Origin: Prevotellaceae bacterium
Lineage (GTDB): Bacteria; Bacteroidota; Bacteroidia; Bacteroidales; UBA932
DNA length: 6,727 nt
Direction of reading: 5' to 3'
Assembly: GCA_031259655.1 (NCBI GenBank)
Contig: JAIRLF010000137.1
Location: forward strand, 1 to 6,727
Below are positions 1-6,690 of the stretch, piece after piece (position 1 is the first letter of the stretch; every line of letters starts with the position of its first letter). Made by a program: the position numbers and the translations under genes. A model generated the notes under the pieces. It was not told the origin of the DNA and made no database searches. It was given only the letters and a program-made list of their open reading frames with translations.

Positions 1-77
1 CGTGCGCACGATTTCGCATTTTCGTACGCACGTTTACCCAATTCGTGCACACGTTTACTCCTTTCGTGCGCACGTTT
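1..77. repeat. Four tandem ~21-bp repeats with CGTGCGCACG-like cores
   Basis: Cores start at 1, 23, 44 and 65, giving spacings of 22, 21 and 21 bp, close to two helical turns. The cores are CGTGCGCACG (1 and 65, each a perfect 10-bp palindrome), CGTACGCACG (23) and CGTGCACACG (44). Each is followed by TTTA or a similar AT-rich spacer. Every core is a strict pyrimidine-purine alternation, which is a sequence type prone to Z-DNA. The array touches the window edge and may continue upstream. It lies about 80 bp before the tyrS promoter, so it could be a set of operator sites, an intergenic repeat, or the end of a longer array. Which of these it is cannot be decided here. Confidence 0.8.
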
Positions 78-101
78 TTGGCTTAAAATAGAGCAAAAAC
101 G
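73..101. repeat. 8-bp perfect inverted repeat, 13-nt loop
   Basis: CGTTTTTG (73-80) is mirrored exactly by CAAAAACG (94-101). The left arm uses the tail of the last tandem repeat core. The hairpin is AT-rich and has no T tract directly after it on the + strand, so it is a poor terminator. It could be a protein-binding dyad upstream of tyrS. Confidence 0.55.
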
Positions 102-157
102 ACATTTTGGAATGCACCCGCCATACTATACACATAAAAAAAGTGCAAAATTTATCG

Positions 158-165
158 TACCTTTG
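158..165 (+). promoter_or_regulatory. Bacteroidota -7 element of the tyrS promoter
   Basis: TACCTTTG matches the Bacteroidota primary-sigma -7 consensus TAnnTTTG. No TTTG is found 19-21 nt upstream, so the -33 element is weak or absent. Transcription would start roughly at 169-173 and leave a leader of about 40 nt before the ATG at 214. The element supports 214, rather than the in-frame ATG at 112, as the tyrS start. Confidence 0.6.
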
Positions 166-213
166 CGGCTTTATTTTTGGGGATATTCCCTGTATATTAT
201 AAACATTCATTTG

Positions 214-1512
214 ATGAGTAATTTTATTGAAGAATTAAAGTGGAGAGGGATGCTCCACGATGTTATGCCGGAAACGGAAGAAGAGTTAAACAAAGGGATG
301 ATGACCGCTTATATAGGTTTCGACCCTACTGCTGATTCGTTACATATCGGTCATTTAGTCAGCGTTATGATATTGCGGCACTTTCAGCAACATGGACACA
401 AACCCATTGCTTTGGTCGGCGGCGCTACGGGAATGATAGGCGACCCGTCGATGAAATCGTCGGAGCGCAATTTGCTCGACGAAAATACTTTGCGACACAA
501 TCTGGAGGCAATGAAAAAGCAATTGGGCAAGTTTCTTGATTTTGAATCGAACGCCGCAAATGCTGCCGAAATCGTGAACAACTACGACTGGATGAAAGAC
601 TTCACATTTCTTGATTTTACCCGCGACATCGGAAAACATATCACCGTAAATTACATGATGTCGAAAGATTCGGTGAAAAAGCGACTGTCGGGAGATTCGC
701 GGGAAGGAATGTCGTTCACCGAATTTACTTACCAGCTACTTCAGGGCTACGACTTTCTACATCTTTACCGCGCGAAAAACTGCCGGTTGCAGATGGGCGG
801 CTCCGACCAGTGGGGAAACATTACCACAGGAACCGAACTTATCCGCCGTATCGACGGAGGAGTAGCATTCGGCTTGACTTGCCCGCTGATAACCAAAGCC
901 GACGGCGGTAAATTCGGGAAAACGGAACAGGGAAACATCTGGCTCGACCCGAAATACACATCCCCGTACAAGTTCTATCAGTTCTGGCACAATGTCAGCG
1001 ACGAAGACGCCAAGAAATACATCAAGATATTCACGATGTTAGACAGCGAGACCATACACAAGCTCACCGAGATGCACGAGCAAAACCCGCACGTGCGCCT
1101 GCTGCAGAAAACTCTGGCAAAAGAGTTGACCTGCATGGTTCATTCCGAAGAAGACTACAACAATGCCGTCGACGTCTCGAACATTCTGTTCGACAAAGAT
1201 AATACGGAAAAAATCGCAAGTCTCGACGAAGCAACATTACTCGAAGTCTTTGAGGGCGTGCCGGTATTCGAAATCGACAGGAACACGTTCGAAACCGTTT
1301 CGATGCTGGATTTGTTCACACAGGACGCCCCAATCGTTCCGTCGAAAGGAGAATTGCGGAAACTGATTCGCGGAGGCGGGTTTAATATCAACGAAGAAAA
1401 AGTAAACGACGAAAATCTTGATTTAAAAACAAAAAGACTGATTCAAGACAAATATTTACTAATCCGGAAGGGTAAGAAAGATTATATTTTGATTAAAATA
1501 CTGCGGCAATAA
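214..1512 (+). CDS. tyrS: Tyrosyl-tRNA synthetase
   Basis: Cytoplasmic class I aminoacyl-tRNA synthetase that activates tyrosine with ATP and loads it on tRNA-Tyr. The product is 432 aa, close to the usual length of about 420-430. Visible landmarks are the HIGH motif at residues 44-47, the tyrosine-pocket stretch YQLLQGYDF at 173-181, GGSDQWGNI at 195-203, KFGKT (the KMSKS-loop equivalent) at 233-237, and a C-terminal S4 RNA-binding domain from about 375 to 430. An in-frame ATG at 112 would add 34 residues unlike the family, and the TACCTTTG promoter lies inside that extension, so the start at 214 is chosen. The stop overlaps the prmC start by one base (TAATG), which suggests co-transcription and coupled translation. 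No damage is seen. Confidence 0.97.
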   Translation: MSNFIEELKWRGMLHDVMPETEEELNKGMMTAYIGFDPTADSLHIGHLVSVMILRHFQQHGHKPIALVGGATGMIGDPSMKSSERNLLDENTLRHNLEAMKKQLGKFLDFESNAANAAEIVNNYDWMKDFTFLDFTRDIGKHITVNYMMSKDSVKKRLSGDSREGMSFTEFTYQLLQGYDFLHLYRAKNCRLQMGGSDQWGNITTGTELIRRIDGGVAFGLTCPLITKADGGKFGKTEQGNIWLDPKYTSPYKFYQFWHNVSDEDAKKYIKIFTMLDSETIHKLTEMHEQNPHVRLLQKTLAKELTCMVHSEEDYNNAVDVSNILFDKDNTEKIASLDEATLLEVFEGVPVFEIDRNTFETVSMLDLFTQDAPIVPSKGELRKLIRGGGFNINEEKVNDENLDLKTKRLIQDKYLLIRKGKKDYILIKILRQ

Positions 1513-2339
1513 TGAAACTGTCCGCCGTATCTGATTGTCAATTATCGGTTAACGAGGCAAAGTCTATTGTTATCACGATAATAAAACATTATTCGGGACT
1601 AAGCCTTGCGGAAATACTGTCGGGAAAAAAAATCGAACCCGAAGCTGAAACGAAAATCATCGAAGCATTAAATAAAGTTGCTCAAAACATTCCCATTCAA
1701 TACGTGCTGGGCGAGACGGAATTTTACGGCAGGAAATTTTATGTGAACGAAAACGTTCTGATTCCGCGTTGCGAAACCGAAGAACTGGTGGATTTGGTTA
1801 TCAACGAAAACCGTTCCGGCGAGGTCAATATCCTGGATATAGGCACAGGAAGCGGTTGTATAGCTATCAGTCTCGATTGCGAATTGCCCGGAGCGAAAGT
1901 ATATGCCGTAGATATTTCGGCAAAAGCGTTGAAAGTCGCGAGCCAAAACAGCAACTACAACAAAGCCGGTGTCGTGTTTGCCGAATACGACATACTTGGA
2001 AACGCGGAATTTCCTCACACTCAAGCTCCGACATTCGAGATAATAGTTTCCAATCCTCCATACGTCCGGATGAGCGAAAAACAGTATATGCATGCAAATG
2101 TGCTTGACCATGAACCTCATATCGCTCTGTTTGTCGAAGATTCGTCGCCCTTGATATATTACGAAGCCTGTTTGCGTTTTGCAGGAAACAGGCTTGCCGA
2201 CAAGGGTAAAATCTATGTTGAAATCAACGAATTTTTGGGCGCCGAAACATTGACGCTGTTCCGAAATTACGGCTATGAGGCTGTTTTGATAAAAGACATG
2301 GCGGGCAAAGACAGGATTATAAAAGCAATAAAACCATAG
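1512..2339 (+). CDS. prmC: Peptide chain release factor N5-glutamine methyltransferase
   Basis: PrmC (HemK) transfers a methyl group from S-adenosylmethionine to the GGQ glutamine of release factors RF1 and RF2 in the cytoplasm, which speeds peptide release. The product is 275 aa, normal for the family. An N-terminal helical release-factor-binding domain covers roughly residues 1-75. The SAM-binding Rossmann fold shows DIGTGSG at 109-115 and the acidic end of the next strand at D134. The diagnostic catalytic NPPY is at 181-184. The segment usually written IPRPETE reads IPRCETE (84-90), so the second proline is a cysteine; it lies outside the catalytic motif. Translation probably couples to tyrS through the shared A of TAATG. 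A 52-bp gap follows before the next gene. Confidence 0.95.
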   Translation: MKLSAVSDCQLSVNEAKSIVITIIKHYSGLSLAEILSGKKIEPEAETKIIEALNKVAQNIPIQYVLGETEFYGRKFYVNENVLIPRCETEELVDLVINENRSGEVNILDIGTGSGCIAISLDCELPGAKVYAVDISAKALKVASQNSNYNKAGVVFAEYDILGNAEFPHTQAPTFEIIVSNPPYVRMSEKQYMHANVLDHEPHIALFVEDSSPLIYYEACLRFAGNRLADKGKIYVEINEFLGAETLTLFRNYGYEAVLIKDMAGKDRIIKAIKP

Positions 2340-2376
2340 CATTGCAAAATAAATATCGTAATAATGGAAAATTAAT

Positions 2377-2384
2377 TACATTTG
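2377..2384 (+). promoter_or_regulatory. Bacteroidota -7 element before the dCMP deaminase gene
   Basis: TACATTTG is an exact TAnnTTTG match in the only intergenic gap of the gene cluster. No good -33 TTTG is seen at the expected distance. Transcription from it would begin within a few bases of the ATG at 2392, giving an almost leaderless mRNA, or a leader of about 15-20 nt if translation begins at the in-frame ATG at 2407. Confidence 0.5.
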
Positions 2385-2391
2385 CGGTCAA

Positions 2392-2838
2392 ATGTCCGAA
2401 AAAAAGATGAAAGAAGACAAGCAACTACAGTTCGACAAACGTTACCTTGAAATGGCTCGCGTATGGGCGAAAAATTCATATTGCGAACGCCGGCAAGTGG
2501 GAGCTTTATTAGTCAAAAACAGGATGATTATATCCGACGGATACAACGGTACGCCTTCGGGATTCGAAAATACCTGCGAAGACGAATCGGGAACGACAAA
2601 GCCATACGTGCTTCATGCCGAGGCTAATGCGATAACAAAAGTAGCGCGTTCGAACAACAGCAGCGAAGGAGCGACACTGTACATAACTACCTCGCCATGT
2701 ATCGAATGTGCAAAGTTGATAATTCAGGCAGGCATCAAACGAGTGGTGTTTTACGACAAATACCGTATCGAAGACGGATTGGATTTATTAAAAAAAGCGA
2801 ATATAGAAATATGTCATTTAGATATCAGTGATGAATAA
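2392..2838 (+). CDS. Zinc-dependent dCMP deaminase (ComEB/dCMP deaminase family)
   Basis: Deaminates dCMP to dUMP, the precursor for thymidylate synthesis, in the cytoplasm. The product is 148 aa, which fits a single cytidine/deoxycytidylate deaminase domain. Zinc ligands and the catalytic acid are visible as H75-A-E77 in VLHAEANAI, and as C103 and C106 in SPCIECAKLI. GYNGTPSGFEN at 50-60 is typical of the dCMP deaminase subgroup and helps separate it from cytidine, guanine or tRNA-adenosine deaminases. An in-frame ATG at 2407 is an alternative start: the first five residues are charged and lie outside the domain, and the promoter at 2377-2384 sits very close to 2392. The 3' end overlaps the S41 peptidase start by 8 bases, so the two are probably co-translated. 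Confidence 0.92.
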   Translation: MSEKKMKEDKQLQFDKRYLEMARVWAKNSYCERRQVGALLVKNRMIISDGYNGTPSGFENTCEDESGTTKPYVLHAEANAITKVARSNNSSEGATLYITTSPCIECAKLIIQAGIKRVVFYDKYRIEDGLDLLKKANIEICHLDISDE

Positions 2839-4453
2839 TAAAAAATTTTTAAGACCTCTGCTCACTCTGGCAATAGTGTTGCTGGCTCTGTATGTGGGAA
2901 CAAGATTGGGAAAAGTGTTCTCGACGCCAAAAATATTCAACGTCTCGCTACCGAGTCAAAACAATTTGTCTGCTGTTATCGACTATATATCAAAATATTA
3001 TGTGGACTCCATCGACATCAAAGACATAACAGAGCCGATGATTGTGGAAATGCTGAAAGAACTTGACCCGCATTCGGTATATATTCCGGCTTCGGAACTT
3101 AAAAGCAGTAACGAACATCTGGAAGGTCATTTCGATGGAATTGGCGTAACATTCAATATGTTGAAAGATACGGTGATAGTGATAAACGTTGTTTCGGGAG
3201 GTCCGTCGAGCAAAGTCGGCGTTGAACCCGGCGACAGGATTATAACCGTAAACGACAGTGTGATTGCTGGAAAGAAAATTGCCGACGAATCGATAAAATC
3301 CCTTTTAAGAGGAAAATCCGGCAGCAAAGTGCAGATAAAAGTGCAGCGCAAAGGCGTAAACGAACTGATACCAATAGAGATAACAAGAGGTAAGGTGATT
3401 CTGAAAAGCATCGACGTCGCTTATATGATTACCCCGAACACAGGTTATATCAGAATGGTGGAATTTGCGCAAAATACTCATTCCGAATTTCTTGAAGCGA
3501 TAGAGAAACTGCATTCGGAAGGAATGACGAACTTGATTCTGGATTTGAGGTACAATCTCGGCGGTTTCCTCGAACAGGCGATAAAAATCACAAGCGAACT
3601 GTTTTCGGAAAAGAAATTGATTGTATATACTGAAGGACAGGCTTTCCCGCGAAGAAACGAATACTCGAAAGGCAACGGTAAATGCGGGAGCGACAGCCTG
3701 ATTGTGCTGATAAACGAACATTCCGCATCGGCAAGCGAAATTCTTGCAGGAGCAGTGCAGGATAACGACAGAGGACTAATCGTCGGGCGGCGTTCGTTCG
3801 GTAAAGGGCTTGTACAGCAGATGATAGAACTGCCCGATAAGTCGGGATTGCGGTTGACTATCGCACGGTATTACACGCCTTCGGGACGCTCTATACAACG
3901 ACCTTATCAACATGGCGCTTCGGGAGTTGTCGAGTATTACAACGACCTCAACCTGAGGGGAGAAAACGGAGAATACGACAGCGCCGACAGCATCCGTCCG
4001 GTGGATACAACGAAATATTATACCTCGAAAGGCAAAATCGTATATGGCGGAGGAGGTATCACCCCCGACACGTTTGTGCCGCACGAATATAACAGTATGT
4101 ATATCAGACAAGCTATCAACAACAGGGTTATGCGAGATTATGCAATGGAATTCGGCGACAGACACAGAAGCGAATTGAACGCTATCACGGACTTGACGCA
4201 ACTGGAACAGTTTTTCAAAAAAAACAATCCCTGTACCGAATTTAACGATTACCTTAATAAAAAGGGAATTAAAGGTTCCGATAAGGATATTCAAGAATCG
4301 AAAACCCTCATAGACACATATATTAAGGCAAATATAGGACAACTAACGCCCCTGTCCGACTTGGGCTCGACTTATTTGCTTAATAAATTGGATAAAACAG
4401 TGCTGAAAGCGCTGGAAATTATTAATTCACAAATATCTAAAGCCAATGTATGA
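2831..4453 (+). CDS. S41-family C-terminal processing peptidase (Ctp/Prc type)
   Basis: Membrane-anchored serine protease acting on the periplasmic side, where relatives trim or degrade envelope proteins from their C-termini. The product is 540 aa, normal for Bacteroidota members. Residues 9-26 form one hydrophobic N-terminal segment (membrane anchor or uncleaved signal). A PDZ domain lies at about 95-185 (FDGIGVTF, then PGDRIITVND). The S41 core contains the ILDLRYNLGG segment at 236-245, then SASASE at 298-303 and FGKGLVQ at 323-329. By the family's 25-residue Ser-Lys spacing, the catalytic pair should be S300 and K325, with Q329 in the CtpB-like third position. The region 430-540 is a helical tail. 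A GTG at 2828 could add one residue; ATG at 2831 is preferred. It overlaps its neighbours by 8 bases at each end. Confidence 0.93.
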   Translation: MNNKKFLRPLLTLAIVLLALYVGTRLGKVFSTPKIFNVSLPSQNNLSAVIDYISKYYVDSIDIKDITEPMIVEMLKELDPHSVYIPASELKSSNEHLEGHFDGIGVTFNMLKDTVIVINVVSGGPSSKVGVEPGDRIITVNDSVIAGKKIADESIKSLLRGKSGSKVQIKVQRKGVNELIPIEITRGKVILKSIDVAYMITPNTGYIRMVEFAQNTHSEFLEAIEKLHSEGMTNLILDLRYNLGGFLEQAIKITSELFSEKKLIVYTEGQAFPRRNEYSKGNGKCGSDSLIVLINEHSASASEILAGAVQDNDRGLIVGRRSFGKGLVQQMIELPDKSGLRLTIARYYTPSGRSIQRPYQHGASGVVEYYNDLNLRGENGEYDSADSIRPVDTTKYYTSKGKIVYGGGGITPDTFVPHEYNSMYIRQAINNRVMRDYAMEFGDRHRSELNAITDLTQLEQFFKKNNPCTEFNDYLNKKGIKGSDKDIQESKTLIDTYIKANIGQLTPLSDLGSTYLLNKLDKTVLKALEIINSQISKANV

Positions 4454-5144
4454 AATTGATACAAATATATCGGGAACATCAAAACTGACGAATGTAATCA
4501 TCGAACACCCGAATGTGCTTAATGTGCTTGAATATTTCAATATCCCCCTGGGATTGGGCGATAAAACGATTGCAGAGGTGGCGAAAGAATACAATATCGC
4601 CCCAAATACTTTGGAAGTCGTTATAAAAATATATTGCAGGACTATGCCCAATAAAATACTGAACAAAAAAGAGGTACACGACTTGCTGCTATTCCTGCAA
4701 ACTTCGCACAACAATTTTAAACTCATCAAAATTCCCGAACTGAAATGCCTTATCGAAAATTTCTCCAAAGAAATTCCTACGAAATACGGGCAAATGCTGG
4801 TCGCCTTTTTCGATGAATATATACAGGAAATCGACGAACATTTTATGTACGAAGATAAAAAGGTCTTTCCCTATATCTCTAATATTTTGAACGATAAGAT
4901 AACAAAAAATTTCAAGATAAAGGAGTTTGAACGAAACCATACGGATATAGGACACAAATTGTTCGACCTGAAAAATATATTGATTAAATATATACCCCCG
5001 ACAATCGTTTCCGAATATCGGAAACAGATTCTGAATCAACTCATCAGCCTTGAACGGGATTTGATGTATCATACTCAGCTGGAAGATAATATCCTGGTTC
5101 CCTTTGTGAAAAATATGGAAACTAATATTAAAAAAAACAAATGA
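4446..5144 (+). CDS. Hemerythrin-type di-iron protein, RIC/YtfE/ScdA-like with a degenerate N-terminus
   Basis: Cytoplasmic four-helix HHE-domain protein of 232 aa, near the length of YtfE/ScdA (repair of iron centres). A full set of six di-iron ligands is present with spacing close to YtfE: H88, H132, E136 (HFMYE), H165, H209 and E213 (HTQLE). The first 65 residues resemble the ScdA_N domain (VLEYFNIPLGLGDKTIAEVA at 27-46), but the Cys-Cys pair that normally follows this kind of segment is replaced by PLGLG; the only cysteines are C64 and C101. No signal peptide or membrane segment is seen. ATG at 4446 overlaps the peptidase gene by 8 bases, and the stop overlaps the following regulator, so it is translated in the same operon. 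The role is inferred: sensing or repair linked to NO, oxygen or peroxide. It could instead be an oxygen-binding or iron-storage hemerythrin. Confidence 0.82.
   Translation: MYEIDTNISGTSKLTNVIIEHPNVLNVLEYFNIPLGLGDKTIAEVAKEYNIAPNTLEVVIKIYCRTMPNKILNKKEVHDLLLFLQTSHNNFKLIKIPELKCLIENFSKEIPTKYGQMLVAFFDEYIQEIDEHFMYEDKKVFPYISNILNDKITKNFKIKEFERNHTDIGHKLFDLKNILIKYIPPTIVSEYRKQILNQLISLERDLMYHTQLEDNILVPFVKNMETNIKKNK
5130..5138 (+). other. A8 run containing an A-AAA-AAC slippery heptamer
   Basis: Eight A bases (5130-5137) followed by C lie two codons before the hemerythrin stop. In the hemerythrin frame the bases read A AAA AAC (5132-5138), the form of a -1 slippery site. A -1 slip leads through CAA into the ATG at 5141 with no stop, which is exactly the frame of the next gene. 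Whether it is used is unknown; simple stop-start overlap is the default reading. Confidence 0.35.
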
Positions 5145-5746
5145 TGTACAAAACTATCGCGATAATAGAAAAATCGAATATTATCAAAGAAGGATTGACA
5201 TATTTACTCAAAGCGCATAACGTTTGTGCGCAAATTGCCAAATTAGACAGTATTGACGACTGGTTTTTTATCTTTAAAGACGAAAAACCCGATATGATAA
5301 TAATCAATCCCGACAGACTGAAAAATACTGATTTAGACAAGATACGGCAAAAAATCGATATCTCCGATAAAGTTCCGATTATCGGTTTGCTCTATCAGTA
5401 TTTCGACAGAGATGTTTACAATATGTTCTCTTCTACTATATATATCACAGATACGGAAGATGTTATATTGAGTAAATTGCGAAATAAACAAAAGAAAGAA
5501 CAGGACACTACAACAGGTGAAAAACTTACCGACAGAGAAAAATCTGTCCTGAAACTGTTGCTTAAAGGTCTCTCGAACAAAGAAGTAGCCGATAAACTCG
5601 TGATAAGTCCGCACACTGTCATCACTCACAGGAAAAATATTGTCGAAAAAACGGGAATACGTTCCCTTTCCGGATTGGCTATCTATGCGATTCTCAACAA
5701 TATCACCGATATGGACGAAATTAGCGCAATCGAGAATTTCCGGTGA
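5141..5746 (+). CDS. LuxR/NarL-type transcription regulator with a non-phosphorylatable receiver domain
   Basis: DNA-binding regulator of 201 aa in the two-domain NarL/FixJ layout. Residues 3-115 have the receiver fold pattern but lack its chemistry: the acidic pair is IIEKS (E10, K11), the phospho-acceptor position in DMIIINPD is N56, and the usual lysine position falls on T103 in YITD. Residues 128-188 are a clear LuxR helix-turn-helix: LTDRE at 129-133, the turn SNKEVADKL at 145-153, and the recognition helix SPHTVITHRKNI at 156-167. No sensor kinase gene is adjacent. The start overlaps the hemerythrin stop in ATGATG; the ATG at 5144 is an equally possible start one residue later. I infer that activity is controlled by dimerisation, a ligand, or contact with the co-translated hemerythrin rather than by phosphorylation. 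Targets are unknown. This is the last gene of the operon. Confidence 0.9.
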   Translation: MMYKTIAIIEKSNIIKEGLTYLLKAHNVCAQIAKLDSIDDWFFIFKDEKPDMIIINPDRLKNTDLDKIRQKIDISDKVPIIGLLYQYFDRDVYNMFSSTIYITDTEDVILSKLRNKQKKEQDTTTGEKLTDREKSVLKLLLKGLSNKEVADKLVISPHTVITHRKNIVEKTGIRSLSGLAIYAILNNITDMDEISAIENFR

Positions 5747-5844
5747 TTTTTTCCCTGTCTCATCATCCTGTTATTTTGGTGATGTCTTCGCTATGTGTAC
5801 TGTCCATGTAGATTATGACGACATTGACGATGCCTTGACGTCCA

Positions 5845-5893
5845 CATAATCTGCGTGGAGACGCAATATATTGCGTCTCTACAAATCGACGCC
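5845..5893. repeat. Repeat unit copy 1 carrying the 22-bp palindrome
   Basis: CATAATCTGCGTGG flank, then a perfect 22-bp palindrome at 5858-5879 (GAGACGCAATA and its exact complement), then TACAAATCGACGCC. It matches 6115-6163 at 48 of 49 bases; the one difference is C5890 against T6160. The palindrome can form an uninterrupted hairpin or cruciform. Confidence 0.9.
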
Positions 5894-5924
5894 CTCGACG
5901 TACACCCCATCCACATAACAACCG

Positions 5925-6079
5925 CATAATCTGCGTGGGACTGTATCAAAAGTCGGTTTTTCGTCATTGTGCCCGATGAAACGCAATCCAAAACATCAGT
6001 AAATCAATGTATTGTTTTGGGCTTCGTCTTCGCAATGAAGGCGATTTCAGCCTTTTGATACAGCCACTACAAATCGACG
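5925..6079. repeat. Repeat unit copy 2, slot occupied by a MITE-like element
   Basis: The left flank CATAATCTGCGTGG (5925-5938) and right flank CTACAAATCGACG (6067-6079) are the same as in the palindrome-bearing copies. Between them lie 128 bp in place of about 20 bp. No palindrome remnant is left, so this looks like replacement or slot-specific insertion rather than insertion into a palindrome. Confidence 0.75.
5941..6063. mobile_element. 123-bp MITE-like inverted-repeat element
   Basis: Perfect 12-bp terminal inverted repeats, CTGTATCAAAAG (5941-5952) and CTTTTGATACAG (6052-6063). An inner inverted pair CCAAAACA (5988-5995) and TGTTTTGG (6013-6020) surrounds the centre, and partial matches between the arms (CATTG and GAYGAA blocks) suggest one long imperfect hairpin. 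It has no coding capacity. The ends look like those of transposase-mobilised IS elements, but the family cannot be assigned here and no convincing target-site duplication is visible. Confidence 0.6.
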
Positions 6080-6114
6080 ACATTGACGATGCCTTGACGA
6101 CGCCATAACAATCG

Positions 6115-6163
6115 CATAATCTGCGTGGAGACGCAATATATTGCGTCTCTACAAATCGATGCC
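6115..6163. repeat. Repeat unit copy 3 carrying the 22-bp palindrome
   Basis: Near-identical to 5845-5893, with the first 45 bases exact. The palindrome is at 6128-6149. It is followed by ATTGACGACGCC and then the fourth unit. Confidence 0.9.
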
Positions 6164-6174
6164 ATTGACGACGC

Positions 6175-6198
6175 CATAATCTACGTGGATACAAATTG
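6175..6198. repeat. Repeat unit copy 4, slot nearly empty
   Basis: CATAATCTACGTGG (6175-6188) is joined through only AT to ACAAATTG (6191-6198). The 22-bp palindrome found between these flanks in copies 1 and 3 is absent. One base differs from those copies in each flank. This resembles an empty site, or a clean deletion of the palindrome. Confidence 0.6.
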
Positions 6199-6210
6199 GC
6201 GACGGTTTAT

Positions 6211-6385
6211 CTACGCAGAGAGTTTTGTCGCATGAAAGTAAGGTCTTTTTTTGTAGAAAAATTGCAGGCGTTTTGCAAAAAAATATCAAACTTTTTTACT
6301 CTTGCTAAACAATTGTGTTTAAACATGTAATGCAGGGATGAACAAAAAAATTAATCGCTGCTAGACAAATTTTTGCATGTTTTGT
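6211..6385. other. AT-rich spacer with no supported feature
   Basis: This stretch has many A and T runs, no ORF with family resemblance, no tRNA-like fold noticed, and no strong hairpin followed by a T tract. A short CTACGCAGAG block (6211-6220) may be a decayed inverted piece of the neighbouring repeat unit. Confidence 0.4.
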
Positions 6386-6416
6386 TTTGCCGTATGAAAA
6401 CTTTATTCTAACTTTG
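6386..6416 (+). promoter_or_regulatory. Consensus Bacteroidota promoter before the AG-repeat ORF
   Basis: TTTG (6386-6389), a 19-nt spacer and TAACTTTG (6409-6416) match both halves of the Bacteroidota primary-sigma consensus at the expected spacing. It is the best promoter in the window. Transcription should start near 6420-6424, giving a leader of about 50 nt before the ATG at 6472. Confidence 0.7.
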
Positions 6417-6471
6417 CACCGTTTTACTGAAACGAGTTTTTTTATATGTACGGATAAAAAAAGTATTTGTT

Positions 6472-6690
<219 letters not shown>

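Larger units (their letters stand above)
5804..6188. repeat. Intergenic repeat mosaic with inverted ends
   Basis: A 385-bp non-coding mosaic after the operon. The left end CCATGTAGATTATG (5804-5817) is an inverted copy, 13 of 14 bases, of the right end CATAATCTACGTGG (6175-6188). Inside, the flanking unit CATAATCTGCGTGG...ACAAATCG repeats, and GACG-rich blocks are shared. A 24-bp block at 5817-5840 recurs exactly at 6076-6099, and 5914-5938 recurs at 6104-6128 with one mismatch. Small open frames across it do not resemble proteins I know. It could be a compound miniature element or a BIME-like repeat cluster. Confidence 0.7.

Noticed and set aside
112..213. 34-residue N-terminal extension of TyrS from the ATG at 112
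   Set aside because: It is not TyrS-like, and the TACCTTTG promoter element lies inside it. The start at 214 gives a normal family length.
1668..2342. Long minus-strand ORF opposite prmC
   Set aside because: It is a shadow of the prmC coding frame, with no family resemblance or promoter.
5713..5752. Possible intrinsic terminator at the end of the regulator gene (GAAATT/AATTTC arms, then T6)
   Set aside because: The stem is only six mostly A-T pairs, lies within the coding region, and is separated from the T run by several bases.
5640..6194. Small ORFs on both strands across the repeat mosaic
   Set aside because: They are built from the repeated DNA units and have no recognisable domain or promoter.
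5845..6198. CRISPR-like array in the repeat mosaic
   Set aside because: The units are few, the spacing is irregular, and the intervening DNA is itself repeated, so there are no unique spacers.
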